The position numbers and the translations under genes were made by a program. Shown here in pieces: positions 46,417-54,639 of a DNA stretch of 64,000 nucleotides. The notes beneath the pieces were generated by a model. The model saw only the letters and a program-made list of their open reading frames with translations, did no database searches and was not told the origin of the DNA. Each line of letters begins with the position of its first letter. Positions within the stretch are counted from its first letter, which is position 1. This stretch comes from an uncultured Pelagibacteraceae bacterium (GTDB lineage Bacteria; Pseudomonadota; Alphaproteobacteria; Pelagibacterales; Pelagibacteraceae), in the NCBI GenBank assembly GCA_902515095.1, contig CABXTC010000003.1, positions 62,001-126,000 of the forward strand, written 5' to 3'.

Positions 46417-46853
46417 TGGTTAAAGTTTTAATAAAAAAATTAAATCCTTCTGTCAAATTACCTTCATACAAAACCAGCGGTGCATCTGGTATGGATTTAA
46501 TGGCTTATATTGATAAACCAATTGATTTAAAACCAGGAGGGGCATATCTTGTTCCAACTGGATTATCAGTTGCATTTCCAAAAGAATATGAAATTCAAAT
46601 TAGACCAAGATCAGGATTAGCAGCAAAAAGTAGTATCAGTGTTTTGAATACACCTGGCACAATTGATAGTGATTATAGAGGAGAAATTAAAATTATTTTA
46701 TTTAACCACGGTGACCAAAATTTCAAAATATCTAACGGTGATAGAATTGCTCAAATGATTTTGAGTCCAGTTATAAAAATGGATTTAGAGGAAACGAATG
46801 AACTTCCTGAGTCATTTAGAGGTGAGGGAGGTTTTGGTTCAACAGGTAAATGA
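46416..46853 (+). CDS. dut: dUTP diphosphatase
   Basis: Hydrolyses dUTP to dUMP, keeping uracil out of DNA. 145 residues with all five trimeric dUTPase motifs: SGASGMDLMA, RPRSGLAAK, NTPGTIDSDYRGEI, GDRIAQMIL and the C-terminal RGEGGFGSTGK. Overlaps coaBC by one base and the ThiF-type gene by four. Confidence 0.97.
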   Translation: MVKVLIKKLNPSVKLPSYKTSGASGMDLMAYIDKPIDLKPGGAYLVPTGLSVAFPKEYEIQIRPRSGLAAKSSISVLNTPGTIDSDYRGEIKIILFNHGDQNFKISNGDRIAQMILSPVIKMDLEETNELPESFRGEGGFGSTGK

Positions 46854-47587
46854 AAGGGGGTCTAAATAAATCTCAAATCGAAAGATTTTCAAGACAATTA
46901 ATTCTTAAAAATATTGGACCGAGTGGTCAAATAAAAATTTTATCTGCTAGGGTTTTAGTTGTTGGTGTTGGAGGATTGGGATGTCCAGCAGCAGAAAATC
47001 TAGTAAGAGCAGGTATTGGAACTATTGGTCTTATAGATAATGATATCATTAATCTATCCAATATTCACAGACAAAGCTTATTTAATTCAAAAGATATTAA
47101 AAAATCAAAAGTAAGTGTGGCTGCCAAAAAACTTAAAGAAATAAATCCATTTACAAAAATTAAAACTTACAAAACAAGACTAACTAAAAATAATATAATA
47201 AAAGTAATTAAAAATTATGAAATTATAATAGATGGTTCTGATAATTTTAAAACTAAATTTTTAATTAATGATTATTGTATTAAATTAAAAAAAAAATTAA
47301 TAATAGGAGCAATAAGTAAATTTGACGGTCATGTTTTTACATTTGATTTTAAAGACAAAAAAACAGCATCCTTAAAAAATTTTTATCAAGAAAATAAAAT
47401 TTCTGACGATAATTTAAATTGTGAGTTTGATGGGGTGCTCGGCACAACCGCTTCAATAGTAGGAACAACACAAGCAAATGAAGCTTTAAAAATGATAATG
47501 GATATTGGTCAAAGCTTGAAAAATCAAATATTGATTATAGATCTTTTAAATCTAAACTTTAGAAAAGTAAGATTCAAAAAAAAATAA
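46850..47587 (+). CDS. HesA/MoeB/ThiF-family adenylyltransferase, zinc site lost
   Basis: E1-like enzyme that adenylates the C-terminus of a ubiquitin-like sulfur carrier (MoaD or ThiS). 245 residues: ATP loop VGVGGLGCPAAENLVRAGIG near residue 36, IDNDIINLSNIHRQ, and DGSDNFKTKFLINDYCI. The usual C-x2-C pairs for structural zinc are absent: only the single Cys of NLNCEFDGVLGTTASIVGT remains, and the C-terminus is truncated before the second pair. Whether it serves molybdopterin or thiamine synthesis is open. Confidence 0.85.
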   Translation: MKGGLNKSQIERFSRQLILKNIGPSGQIKILSARVLVVGVGGLGCPAAENLVRAGIGTIGLIDNDIINLSNIHRQSLFNSKDIKKSKVSVAAKKLKEINPFTKIKTYKTRLTKNNIIKVIKNYEIIIDGSDNFKTKFLINDYCIKLKKKLIIGAISKFDGHVFTFDFKDKKTASLKNFYQENKISDDNLNCEFDGVLGTTASIVGTTQANEALKMIMDIGQSLKNQILIIDLLNLNFRKVRFKKK

Positions 47588-47601
47588 CTTTTAATTTCAT
47601 A

Positions 47602-48042
47602 ATGAAAAAAAATTACTTTTTAATTTTAATTTGGTTTTTTTTTCCGTTCAATGTTATGTCGGAAGAAATTTTTCTTTCACTCAAAAAAAATAAAGTAAAT
47701 GTTAGATATGGCCCCGGTTTCGAATATCCAATAAAATATATATATAAAAAAATTAATTTACCTATCAAACAAATTGATAAAAAAGAAAATTTTAGAAGAA
47801 TTATTGATCTTAAAAATAATAGTGGATGGATACATGTCTCTCAATTAAAAAAAGTTAATTCCATAATACCAGAGGAGGATAAAGTTTTATTTAGTAAGCC
47901 AACTGATTTTTCTAAACCTTTGGCGAGAATTAAAAAAGGTAGAGTATTACTAATCAAAAATTGTAATAAAAAATGGTGTAAAGTTAAAACTGATAATTTT
48001 AAAGGCTGGGTTAAAATTAATAAAACCTGGGGCTTAAACTAA
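47602..48042 (+). CDS. secreted bacterial SH3-domain protein
   Basis: 146 residues with a signal peptide (MKKNYFLILIWFFFPFNVMS) and two SH3-like repeats; NVRYGPGFEYPIKYIYKK is the family's NxRxGPGxxYP signature, and GWIHVSQL and GWVKINKTWGL end the repeats. Such proteins probably bind peptidoglycan or other ligands in the periplasm. It is the last gene of the ubiE-ubiB-coaBC-dut-moeB run. Confidence 0.87.
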   Translation: MKKNYFLILIWFFFPFNVMSEEIFLSLKKNKVNVRYGPGFEYPIKYIYKKINLPIKQIDKKENFRRIIDLKNNSGWIHVSQLKKVNSIIPEEDKVLFSKPTDFSKPLARIKKGRVLLIKNCNKKWCKVKTDNFKGWVKINKTWGLN

Positions 48043-48078
48043 TTTTAATCACTCAACTGAAATATCTAAAACAACAAA

Positions 48079-48258
48079 CTATTTTTGTTGTTCACAAACA
48101 TCCTTAATTACTGGAGCATTTGCACATTGTCCGCATTTTGTTTTTTGGACAATGCATCCATCGTCAAGAATTTGAACATCAACAACTTTATCACACTTAG
48201 AACATGTAGAAGAGATTGTTAATCCACATTTTTTACAATTATAATTTTCTATTTGCAT
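48079..48258 (-). CDS. small cysteine-rich protein, 59 residues
   Basis: A real-looking gene of 59 residues starting MQIENYNCKKCG. It has eight cysteines, six of them in three CX2C pairs (Cys8/11, Cys19/22, Cys42/45), plus Cys35 and Cys55; two zinc ribbons or an iron-sulfur site are possible. The acidic stretch between pairs lacks a membrane helix. I do not recognise the family. A 9-base stem (AACAACAAA / TTTGTTGTT, 48070-48092) spans its stop codon and is followed on the minus strand by TTTT, perhaps a terminator. Confidence 0.75.
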   Translation of the reverse strand: MQIENYNCKKCGLTISSTCSKCDKVVDVQILDDGCIVQKTKCGQCANAPVIKDVCEQQK

Positions 48259-48303
48259 ATGGAAAAAATAATTATAAACAAAATTTATTTCAACAATTAT
48301 TGC

Positions 48304-48360
48304 TGCGAATGATTATTATTATCGCTCTTTTTTTGCGAATGATTACTAATCGCTTTTTTT
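48304..48360. repeat. two direct repeats with internal dyads and T-tracts
   Basis: Two copies of TGCGAATGATTA...ATCGC, each followed by a T-run (48304-48332 and 48334-48360). Inside each copy GCGA and TCGC can pair around an A/T core. Read on the plus strand each looks like a weak intrinsic terminator; read on the minus strand they lie in the leader of the cysteine-rich gene. No other copy was noticed in the window. Confidence 0.6.
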
Positions 48361-48408
48361 AATGGGGATATATGTTTGAGGAGTTTTAAATTGAAAAATA
48401 TTAATTTA

Positions 48409-48648
48409 CTATTTTTTTGTTTTGCTCGCCCACCATTTATCTAAGATAAAATACCAAACTGAGTTTGCAATAGGTTCAACTATTGCATCTGTTAACGCAA
48501 CTGCGAAAGAAACATCAGCAACTAACATCAAAACTGTAATAGCAATTACAAAATGTCCAATTGTATAAATTACTGTTCTTAATAATGAACCTTTGTTATT
48601 ATTATAAATGTTTTGAGCTGCTTGAAATATACCGTTTGTAATTTCCAT
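48409..48648 (-). CDS. DUF2061 small membrane protein
   Basis: 79 residues matching DUF2061: RTVIYTIGHFVIAITVLMLV is one transmembrane helix and ALTDAIVEPIANSVWYFILDKWW the second, amphipathic part. The family is uncharacterised. Its ATG lies two bases from the stop of the oxygenase gene upstream, so it is cotranscribed with it and probably with katG. Confidence 0.85.
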   Translation of the reverse strand: MEITNGIFQAAQNIYNNNKGSLLRTVIYTIGHFVIAITVLMLVADVSFAVALTDAIVEPIANSVWYFILDKWWASKTKK

Positions 48649-48650
48649 TA

Positions 48651-49244
48651 TTATTTAAAAGGGCTCTCTAAAACACATGCTACAAGATGTATTCTGGCCT
48701 GCTCACCACCATTGAAGAAGTTATGGTATTTTGTATTATTTGTTATCCAAACATTTCCATCTGCGGGCAAGTGTTTGGCAACGTTTTCGATTACCATAGA
48801 ACACCCTTTATTTGTAATGATAGGAACATGTAATCTGCATTCGGGGTCTTTATGCCAACTTAGTGTTGATCTTGGTTCTTTTAATAAAAGCCTTACCCTT
48901 CCTAATTTAAATCTTTTGCTTAATGTCTCATAAACCTCTTTAAAGTACGTTTTCTCAAATTCGGGGACTAGTTGGGTATACTTTGACTCGTCTATATCAA
49001 TATCTCTGGAAACTTCTTTGCCAGTATCGTCGGCAATCGTCCAATATTTACCTCTAATATTATTTCCCTTAATAGAATTCTCATCATTTGGGATTTGATT
49101 AATTGAAATTGCACCGAAATGAGTAACACCTGGCGCTTTAAATTCTTTTGATTGTAAAATTTTATCTAAATCAATTCTCAATTTTGAAATATCAAAATTT
49201 AGTCCAGGAACCTGGTAAAAGTCCTCAAAGCTTACTGTTGCCAT
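48651..49244 (-). CDS. aspartyl/asparaginyl beta-hydroxylase-like 2-oxoglutarate/Fe(II) oxygenase
   Basis: 197 residues with the double-stranded beta-helix pattern of these oxygenases: HxD in LSWHKDPECRLHVPI near residue 130, the arginine that binds 2-oxoglutarate in the same block, and the distal His in TKYHNFFNGGEQARIHLV. The substrate (protein side chain or lipid) is unknown. It lies 27 bases after katG on the same strand, so it is likely expressed with it. Confidence 0.78.
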   Translation of the reverse strand: MATVSFEDFYQVPGLNFDISKLRIDLDKILQSKEFKAPGVTHFGAISINQIPNDENSIKGNNIRGKYWTIADDTGKEVSRDIDIDESKYTQLVPEFEKTYFKEVYETLSKRFKLGRVRLLLKEPRSTLSWHKDPECRLHVPIITNKGCSMVIENVAKHLPADGNVWITNNTKYHNFFNGGEQARIHLVACVLESPFK

Positions 49245-49271
49245 ATATGTATTCTTCTTTTTTTATACTGT

Positions 49272-51509
49272 TTAATTTAATTTTAAATCAAATCTATCTG
49301 CATTCATAACTTTGACCCATGCAGAAATAAAATCTTTAATAAATTTGTCTTGTGAGTCATCACAAGCGTAAACTTCTGCTAAAGCTCTAAGTTGAGAATT
49401 TGAGCCAAAAATCAAATCGACTCTTGTACCTGTCCATTTAGCCTTTTTTGACTTACGATCACTACCAATGAAAGTTTGTTCAGATTTGTCTGTTTCTTTC
49501 CAGGTTACGTTCATATCTAATAAATTTCTGAAATAATCGTTTGTAAGCACACCTGGTTTATTAGTAAAGACTCCATGTTTTGAATTATCAAAATTAGTAT
49601 CTAAAACACGCATCCCACCTACTAGTGCTGTCATTTCTGGGGCAGTAAGACCCATTAATTGAGCTTTATCAATTAATTTTTCTTCAGCAGACACAATAGA
49701 TTTGCTACCATTTAAATAATTTCTAAAACCATCTGCTTGCGGCTCTAATAGTCCAAATGAGTTAACATCTGTTTGATCTTGTCTCGCATCTCCTCTGCCA
49801 GGAGAAAAAGGAACTTTTACTTTGAGTCCAGATTTTTTAGCAGCCATTTCAACTCCTACTCCTCCAGCTAAAACAATCAAGTCAGCCATTGAGACTGTTT
49901 TCTTTTTATTATCAAATTGTTCCTTAATTTGTCTCAAAACTGAGATAACTTTTGAGAGTTTTGAGGGATTGTTAACTTTCCAATTTTTTTGGGGTTCTAG
50001 CATTATTCTCGCACCATTGGCACCACCTCTTTTATCAGAACCTCTAAAAGTTGAAGCTGAAGCCCAAGCAGTAGAAACTAAGTCAGAAACTGACAATTTG
50101 GATTTTAATATTTTTGATTTTAAATCGTTAATATCTTTTGATTTCAATTTATATTTTGGTTTATCAATTGGATCTTGCCAAATTAATTGTTCTTTTGGAA
50201 CATCACTGCCAAGATAACAAACTTTTGGTCCCATATCCCTGTGAGTTAGTTTAAACCAAGCCCTAGCAAATGCATCATGAAACTCTTTTGGATTTTCATG
50301 AAAATGTTTAGTTATAGGCCCATAACTTGGATCAACTTTCATTGAAATATCTGTTGTTTGCATCATTGGAGGGTGAAGTACATTTTTATCATGTGCATCG
50401 GGAACCATTTTTATCTTTTGTCCATTTTTTTTTGGTGTCCACTGATGAGCACCAGCAGGACTTTTCGTAAGCTCCCATTCGTGATCATAAAGACAATCTA
50501 AATAACCCATGTCCCATTGAATCGGATTTTGTGTCCATGCACCTTCTATACCGCTACTGATTGTATCAATACCTTTTCCAGATTTATATCCACTATTCCA
50601 ACCAGTTGATTGATCTTGGATTCTCGAAGCTTCAGGGTCAGGGCCCTTGTGAGACTCAGGTGCTGCACCGTGTGATTTTCCAAACGTATGTCCCCCAGCA
50701 ACTAGTGCTGCTGTTTCATAGTCATTCATCGCCATTCTACCAAATGTTTCTCTAATATCATGTGCTGCAAGTTTTGGGTCTGGATTAGCATCAGGACCTT
50801 GTGGATTTACATATATCAAACCCATATGTGAAGCACCAAGTGGTTGTTCCAAATCTCTTTTCTCAGTGTATCTCTCTACACCTAGCATTTCTTTTTCTGA
50901 TCCCCAATAAATATCATCTTCTGGTTCCCAAATGTCTGTTCTTCCAGCACCAAAACCAAATGTTTTAAATCCCATTGAGTCTAAAGCAACGTTTCCTACT
51001 AGGATAAATAAATCAGCCCAAGAAATTTTATTTCCATATTTTTTTTTAATTGGCCAAAGGAGTAATCTTGCTTTATCTAAATTGACGTTATCTGGCCAAG
51101 AATTAAGTGGTGCAAATCTTTGATTTCCTGTTCCAGCTCCACCTCTTCCATCACCAGTTCTGTAAGTACCTGCTGCGTGCCAAGCCAACCTTATAAACAG
51201 GGGTCCGTAATGACCATAATCAGCTGGCCACCATTCTTGAGAGTCTGTCATTAATTTTTTTAAATCTTTTTTGAGACCCTGGTAGTTAAGTTTTTTAAAT
51301 TCTTTAGAATAGTTAAATTTCTTGTCCATCGGGTTTGATAAATTAGAATGCTGACTAAGTATTTTAAGATTTAAACTGTTTGGCCAAAAATCTCTTACTG
51401 ATTGACCTCTTCCTGCAGAAAATTTAGCAGGTGTTCCGGCTCCTGTAAAAGGACATTTACTTAATTGATTGGCTTTAAAAGATTTATTTTTAAAATTTTC
51501 AGTGCTCAT
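49272..51509 (-). CDS. katG: catalase-peroxidase
   Basis: Bifunctional haem enzyme that destroys hydrogen peroxide. 745 residues, two peroxidase-like domains. The Met-Tyr-Trp crosslink residues are in [18 protein letters not shown] (near residue 107), [16 protein letters not shown] and [24 protein letters not shown], where the proximal His also lies. A Fur-family box covers its promoter region, and an Irr-like regulator gene is just upstream on the same strand. Its base composition looks slightly richer in G+C than the flanks, but conserved protein sequence can cause this. Confidence 0.98.
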   Translation of the reverse strand: MSTENFKNKSFKANQLSKCPFTGAGTPAKFSAGRGQSVRDFWPNSLNLKILSQHSNLSNPMDKKFNYSKEFKKLNYQGLKKDLKKLMTDSQEWWPADYGHYGPLFIRLAWHAAGTYRTGDGRGGAGTGNQRFAPLNSWPDNVNLDKARLLLWPIKKKYGNKISWADLFILVGNVALDSMGFKTFGFGAGRTDIWEPEDDIYWGSEKEMLGVERYTEKRDLEQPLGASHMGLIYVNPQGPDANPDPKLAAHDIRETFGRMAMNDYETAALVAGGHTFGKSHGAAPESHKGPDPEASRIQDQSTGWNSGYKSGKGIDTISSGIEGAWTQNPIQWDMGYLDCLYDHEWELTKSPAGAHQWTPKKNGQKIKMVPDAHDKNVLHPPMMQTTDISMKVDPSYGPITKHFHENPKEFHDAFARAWFKLTHRDMGPKVCYLGSDVPKEQLIWQDPIDKPKYKLKSKDINDLKSKILKSKLSVSDLVSTAWASASTFRGSDKRGGANGARIMLEPQKNWKVNNPSKLSKVISVLRQIKEQFDNKKKTVSMADLIVLAGGVGVEMAAKKSGLKVKVPFSPGRGDARQDQTDVNSFGLLEPQADGFRNYLNGSKSIVSAEEKLIDKAQLMGLTAPEMTALVGGMRVLDTNFDNSKHGVFTNKPGVLTNDYFRNLLDMNVTWKETDKSEQTFIGSDRKSKKAKWTGTRVDLIFGSNSQLRALAEVYACDDSQDKFIKDFISAWVKVMNADRFDLKLN

Positions 51510-51543
51510 TTATATCCCCATGTGTAATTTTTAAGTTATTGGT

Positions 51544-51572
51544 AGTTTATAATGATTCTAAAAAAGTGTCAA
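51544..51572 (-). promoter_or_regulatory. katG promoter with overlapping Fur-family operator
   Basis: On the minus strand TTGACA (51572-51567) is followed after 17 bases by TAAACT (51549-51544). The 15-base box TTATAATGATTCTAA (51547-51561, plus-strand reading) covers most of the spacer and part of the -10 element, so a bound dimer would block polymerase. The same box with a different central base occurs before the irr/fabA pair. It resembles PerR boxes (TTATAATNATTATAA, one mismatch) and Irr control elements. Confidence 0.75.
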
Positions 51573-51605
51573 TTGGTTAAAAATGACGCTAAATTAATTA
51601 TCAGA

Positions 51606-52004
51606 TCAGTCTTCTAGCTTTACTAGAACTTCAACTGATTTTATCTTTTTTCCGTTAATTTTTTTTAAAATATTTATTGGTCCTACATCTGAATTCTCTA
51701 AATCAATCAACTTTTCCTCTTTTAAATCATAAAAATGATGATGGTCAGTAACGTTTGTATCAAAATACGTTTCACTAGAATTAATTGGAATTTGTTTTAG
51801 ATATCCTTTTTTTTCAAAAGCATGAACTGTATTATAAACTGTAGCTAATGATATTTTGCTATCTGTTTGTTTTTTAATTTTTCTCTCTAATTCGTTTATT
51901 GTGAAATGAAATGTTTTGTCTCTATCAAACAAAACTTCGCATATTTGAAGTCTTTGTTTGGTGGGTCGGAGTCCTGAATTTCTCAATTTTTCAATATATT
52001 TCAC
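51606..52004 (-). CDS. irr: Fur-family regulator, Irr-like
   Basis: 132-residue Fur-superfamily repressor. The winged-helix domain (GLRPTKQRLQICEVLF; SLATVYNTVHAFEKKGYL) is followed by the metal/haem-binding half with His88-90 in TDHHHFYDL, the HHH motif of Irr. The two CX2C pairs of zinc-type Fur/PerR are absent; Cys22 is the only cysteine. This points to Irr, which responds to haem and iron, with PerR as the alternative. GTG start. It lies upstream of katG and divergent from fabA, with two candidate boxes in front. Confidence 0.8.
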   Translation of the reverse strand: MKYIEKLRNSGLRPTKQRLQICEVLFDRDKTFHFTINELERKIKKQTDSKISLATVYNTVHAFEKKGYLKQIPINSSETYFDTNVTDHHHFYDLKEEKLIDLENSDVGPINILKKINGKKIKSVEVLVKLED

Positions 52005-52023
52005 TATTTAATCATATTGTTAG

Positions 52024-52038
52024 TTATAATTATTCTAA
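52024..52038. promoter_or_regulatory. Fur-family box between irr and fabA
   Basis: TTATAATTATTCTAA, a 7-1-7 arrangement identical to the katG site except for the central base. It lies 20 bases from the irr start codon and about 60 from fabA, consistent with autoregulation of irr. The exact recurrence at two promoters next to a Fur-family gene is the main evidence. Confidence 0.72.
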
Positions 52039-52050
52039 ACTAGTATTATA

Positions 52051-52065
52051 ATTATATTATATAAT
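52051..52065. promoter_or_regulatory. second, perfect 7-1-7 palindrome between irr and fabA
   Basis: ATTATAT-T-ATATAAT is an exact palindrome with Fur-like geometry, 12 bases from the first box. It is made only of A and T, so chance is a real possibility; it may also contain the -10 boxes of one or both divergent genes. Confidence 0.35.
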
Positions 52066-52098
52066 CACAAAATCAAGTAAATAAGAGTACTCAAGTTT

Positions 52099-52599
52099 AT
52101 GAAAAAAAACTCTTACTCATATGATGAATTAATTAATTGTGGTGAGGGAAAGCTGTTTGGTCCAGGTAATGCTAAATTACCTCTTCCCCCTATGCTCATG
52201 TTTGATAGAATTACAGAAATTACTGATGATAAGGGTGCTTTTAAAAAAGGCTCATTAAAAGCTGAATTAGATATAAAAAAAAACCTTTGGTTTTTTGATT
52301 GTCATTTTAAAGAGGACCCCGTCATGCCTGGTTGCCTTGGTCTTGATGCTATGTGGCAATTAGTAGGATTTTATTTAGGCTGGATTGGAAATCCAGGAAA
52401 AGGAAGAGCCTTAGGAGTTGGGACTGTAAAATTTACTGGCGAAGTTTTACAAAGTGTAAAAAATGTAAGATATGAGATAGATATGAAAAAAATTATGTCT
52501 CCTGGTGGTACAACTGTAGGTTTGGCTAATGGAGTGGTTTTGGCAGATAATAAAAAAATATATTCAGCAGATAGTTTAAAGGTGGGGTTGTTTAAATAA
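52099..52599 (+). CDS. fabA: 3-hydroxydecanoyl-ACP dehydratase/isomerase
   Basis: Introduces the cis double bond in anaerobic unsaturated fatty acid synthesis. 166 residues; the active-site His and the later Asp are in [23 protein letters not shown] near residue 70-85, and [11 protein letters not shown] follows. Length is normal. First gene of fabA-fabB-fabI, overlapping fabB by one base (TAATG). Confidence 0.97.
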   Translation: MKKNSYSYDELINCGEGKLFGPGNAKLPLPPMLMFDRITEITDDKGAFKKGSLKAELDIKKNLWFFDCHFKEDPVMPGCLGLDAMWQLVGFYLGWIGNPGKGRALGVGTVKFTGEVLQSVKNVRYEIDMKKIMSPGGTTVGLANGVVLADNKKIYSADSLKVGLFK

Positions 52600-53810
52600 T
52601 GAGAAGAGTTGTAATTACAGGTTTAGGAGTAGTATCTTGTTTGGGTAATAATCAAGATGAAGTTCATCAATCTCTGTTAAATTCTAAGTCTGGGATATCA
52701 TTTAGTGAAGAATATAAAGAACATAATCTAAAAAGCCATGTACATGGTAAACCAAATATAAAGCTTGAAGATCATATTGACAGAAAAACAATTAGGTTCA
52801 TGGGTTCAGGTTCTGCTTACAACTATATAGCAATGAAAGAGGCGATTGAAGATTCTGGATTAGAAGAAAGTGAAGTTAGTAATTTTAAAACTGGAATAGT
52901 CATGGGCTCAGGTGGACCTTCAATCGAAAATGTAATTTTAGCTGCAGACAAAACTAGAGCTAAAACACCAAAATTAATGGGACCTTTTATTGTTCCTAGA
53001 ACAATGGCAAGTACAGCTTCTGCTACACTTGCTGTACCTTTTAAAATAAAAGGGACCAATTATACAATGAGCTCAGCTTGTGCAACTAGTGGACATTGTA
53101 TTGGAAATTCTATGGAATTAATTCAAATGGGTAAACAAGATATTGTTTTTGCAGGTGGTAGTGAAGAAATTCACTGGGCGATGACTGCAATGTTTGATGC
53201 CATGACAGCATTGTCGTCAAAATATAATGATACACCTGGGACAGCATCGAGGGCTTACGATAAAACTAGAGATGGATTTGTAATTGCTGGTGGTGGTGGA
53301 GTATTAGTTCTTGAAGAATATGAGCATGCTAAAGCAAGAGGAGCTAAAATATACGCAGAATTAACGGGTTATGGAGCAACTTCGGATGGGTATGATATGG
53401 TAGCACCATCAGGGGAAGGAGCAGTGAGATGTATGCAAATGGCAATGGCAACAACCAAAAATAAAATTGATTACATTAATACTCACGGAACTTCTACTCC
53501 AGTTGGAGATATTACAGAATTGAATGCTGTTAAAGATACTTTTGGAAACAACATTCCAAAAATAAGTTCAACAAAATCATTATCAGGCCATCCTTTAGGA
53601 GCAGCATCAGTTCATGAAGCAATATATTGTTTAATTATGATGAAAAATAATTTTATAGCAGGCTCTGCGAATATTAGTGAGATGGATGAAGAAGCTAAAA
53701 AATTCCCCATAATTGCAAAAACTGAAACTGGAGTAACTTTAAATACAGTTATGTCTAATAGTTTTGGTTTTGGCGGAACCAATGCTGCTTTAATTTTTGA
53801 AAAGGTTTAA
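52599..53810 (+). CDS. fabB: 3-oxoacyl-ACP synthase I
   Basis: Condensing enzyme that elongates unsaturated acyl chains. 403 residues with the catalytic Cys in SSACATSGH near residue 162 and the two His in [11 protein letters not shown] and [15 protein letters not shown], the Cys-His-His triad. Between fabA and fabI; fabI follows after two bases. Confidence 0.97.
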   Translation: MRRVVITGLGVVSCLGNNQDEVHQSLLNSKSGISFSEEYKEHNLKSHVHGKPNIKLEDHIDRKTIRFMGSGSAYNYIAMKEAIEDSGLEESEVSNFKTGIVMGSGGPSIENVILAADKTRAKTPKLMGPFIVPRTMASTASATLAVPFKIKGTNYTMSSACATSGHCIGNSMELIQMGKQDIVFAGGSEEIHWAMTAMFDAMTALSSKYNDTPGTASRAYDKTRDGFVIAGGGGVLVLEEYEHAKARGAKIYAELTGYGATSDGYDMVAPSGEGAVRCMQMAMATTKNKIDYINTHGTSTPVGDITELNAVKDTFGNNIPKISSTKSLSGHPLGAASVHEAIYCLIMMKNNFIAGSANISEMDEEAKKFPIIAKTETGVTLNTVMSNSFGFGGTNAALIFEKV

Positions 53811-53812
53811 TT

Positions 53813-54598
53813 ATGAGTTTGATGAAAGGTAAAAAAGGAATAATCATGGGTGTTGCCAATGAAAGATCAATTGCTTGGGGTATTTCACAAAAACTTGCAG
53901 AGGCGGGTGCTGAGTTAGCATTTACATATTTAGGTGATGCTCTCAAAAAAAGAGTAATCCCTTTAGCAGAGAAATTAAATTCAAAAGTCACATTTAGTTG
54001 TGATGTTGAAAAAAAGGATGAGGTAATAAAGTTATTTGAAGACATTAAATCTCAGTGGGGAGAAATAGATTTTGTAGTGCACGCTGTAGCATTTTCAGAT
54101 AAATCAGAATTATCAGGTGAATACTTAAATACTACTCGAGAAAATTTTTTAAGAAGTATGTTAATTTCATGTTTTTCATTTACAGAAGTTGCAAAAGAAG
54201 CTTCTAAAGTAATGAAAGAAGGTGGAAGTTTATTAACTCTAACTTACGAGTCTACTAAAGCTATACCAAATTATAACGTAATGGGTGTTTGTAAATCTGC
54301 ATTAGAGGCAAGTGTTAAATACCTTGCAAGAGATTTGGGTTCTAAAGGTATGAGAGTAAACGCAATAAGTGCTGGACCTATTAAAACATTAGCAGCTTCT
54401 GCTATTGGAGATGCAAAATTCCTATATAAATGGAATGAAGACCATTCTTTCTTAAAAAGAAATGTAGATATTAATGATGTAGGAAATTCAGCATTATATC
54501 TACTAAGCGACCTTGCAAACGGTGTTACTGGTGAAATTCACTACGTAGATGCTGGATATAACAAGGTTGGGATGCCAGATCCTAAGAATATTACTTAA
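53813..54598 (+). CDS. fabI: enoyl-ACP reductase (NADH)
   Basis: Last step of each fatty acid elongation round. 261 residues of the short-chain dehydrogenase fold: MGVANERSIAWGI binds NADH near residue 12, the Tyr-x6-Lys active site is around YNVMGVCKSALEASVKYLARDL, and ISAGPIKTLAASAIG follows. Last gene of fabA-fabB-fabI; the 41 bases after it, before the converging pnp stop, hold no clear terminator. Confidence 0.96.
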   Translation: MSLMKGKKGIIMGVANERSIAWGISQKLAEAGAELAFTYLGDALKKRVIPLAEKLNSKVTFSCDVEKKDEVIKLFEDIKSQWGEIDFVVHAVAFSDKSELSGEYLNTTRENFLRSMLISCFSFTEVAKEASKVMKEGGSLLTLTYESTKAIPNYNVMGVCKSALEASVKYLARDLGSKGMRVNAISAGPIKTLAASAIGDAKFLYKWNEDHSFLKRNVDINDVGNSALYLLSDLANGVTGEIHYVDAGYNKVGMPDPKNIT

Positions 54599-54639
54599 TG
54601 AAGTGTCAGGACTCGAAACTACCACCCCTCTGAATTTGA

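Noticed and set aside
48362-48372. The 11-mer ATGGGGATATA, also found on the minus strand just before katG (near 51510-51530)
   Set aside because: Only two copies, opposite contexts, and no dyad or functional signal; probably coincidence.
48391-48444. TTG-started frame of 17 codons with a GAGGAG upstream
   Set aside because: It runs into the 3' end of the DUF2061 gene on the other strand and has no other support; one good Shine-Dalgarno-like match is not enough.
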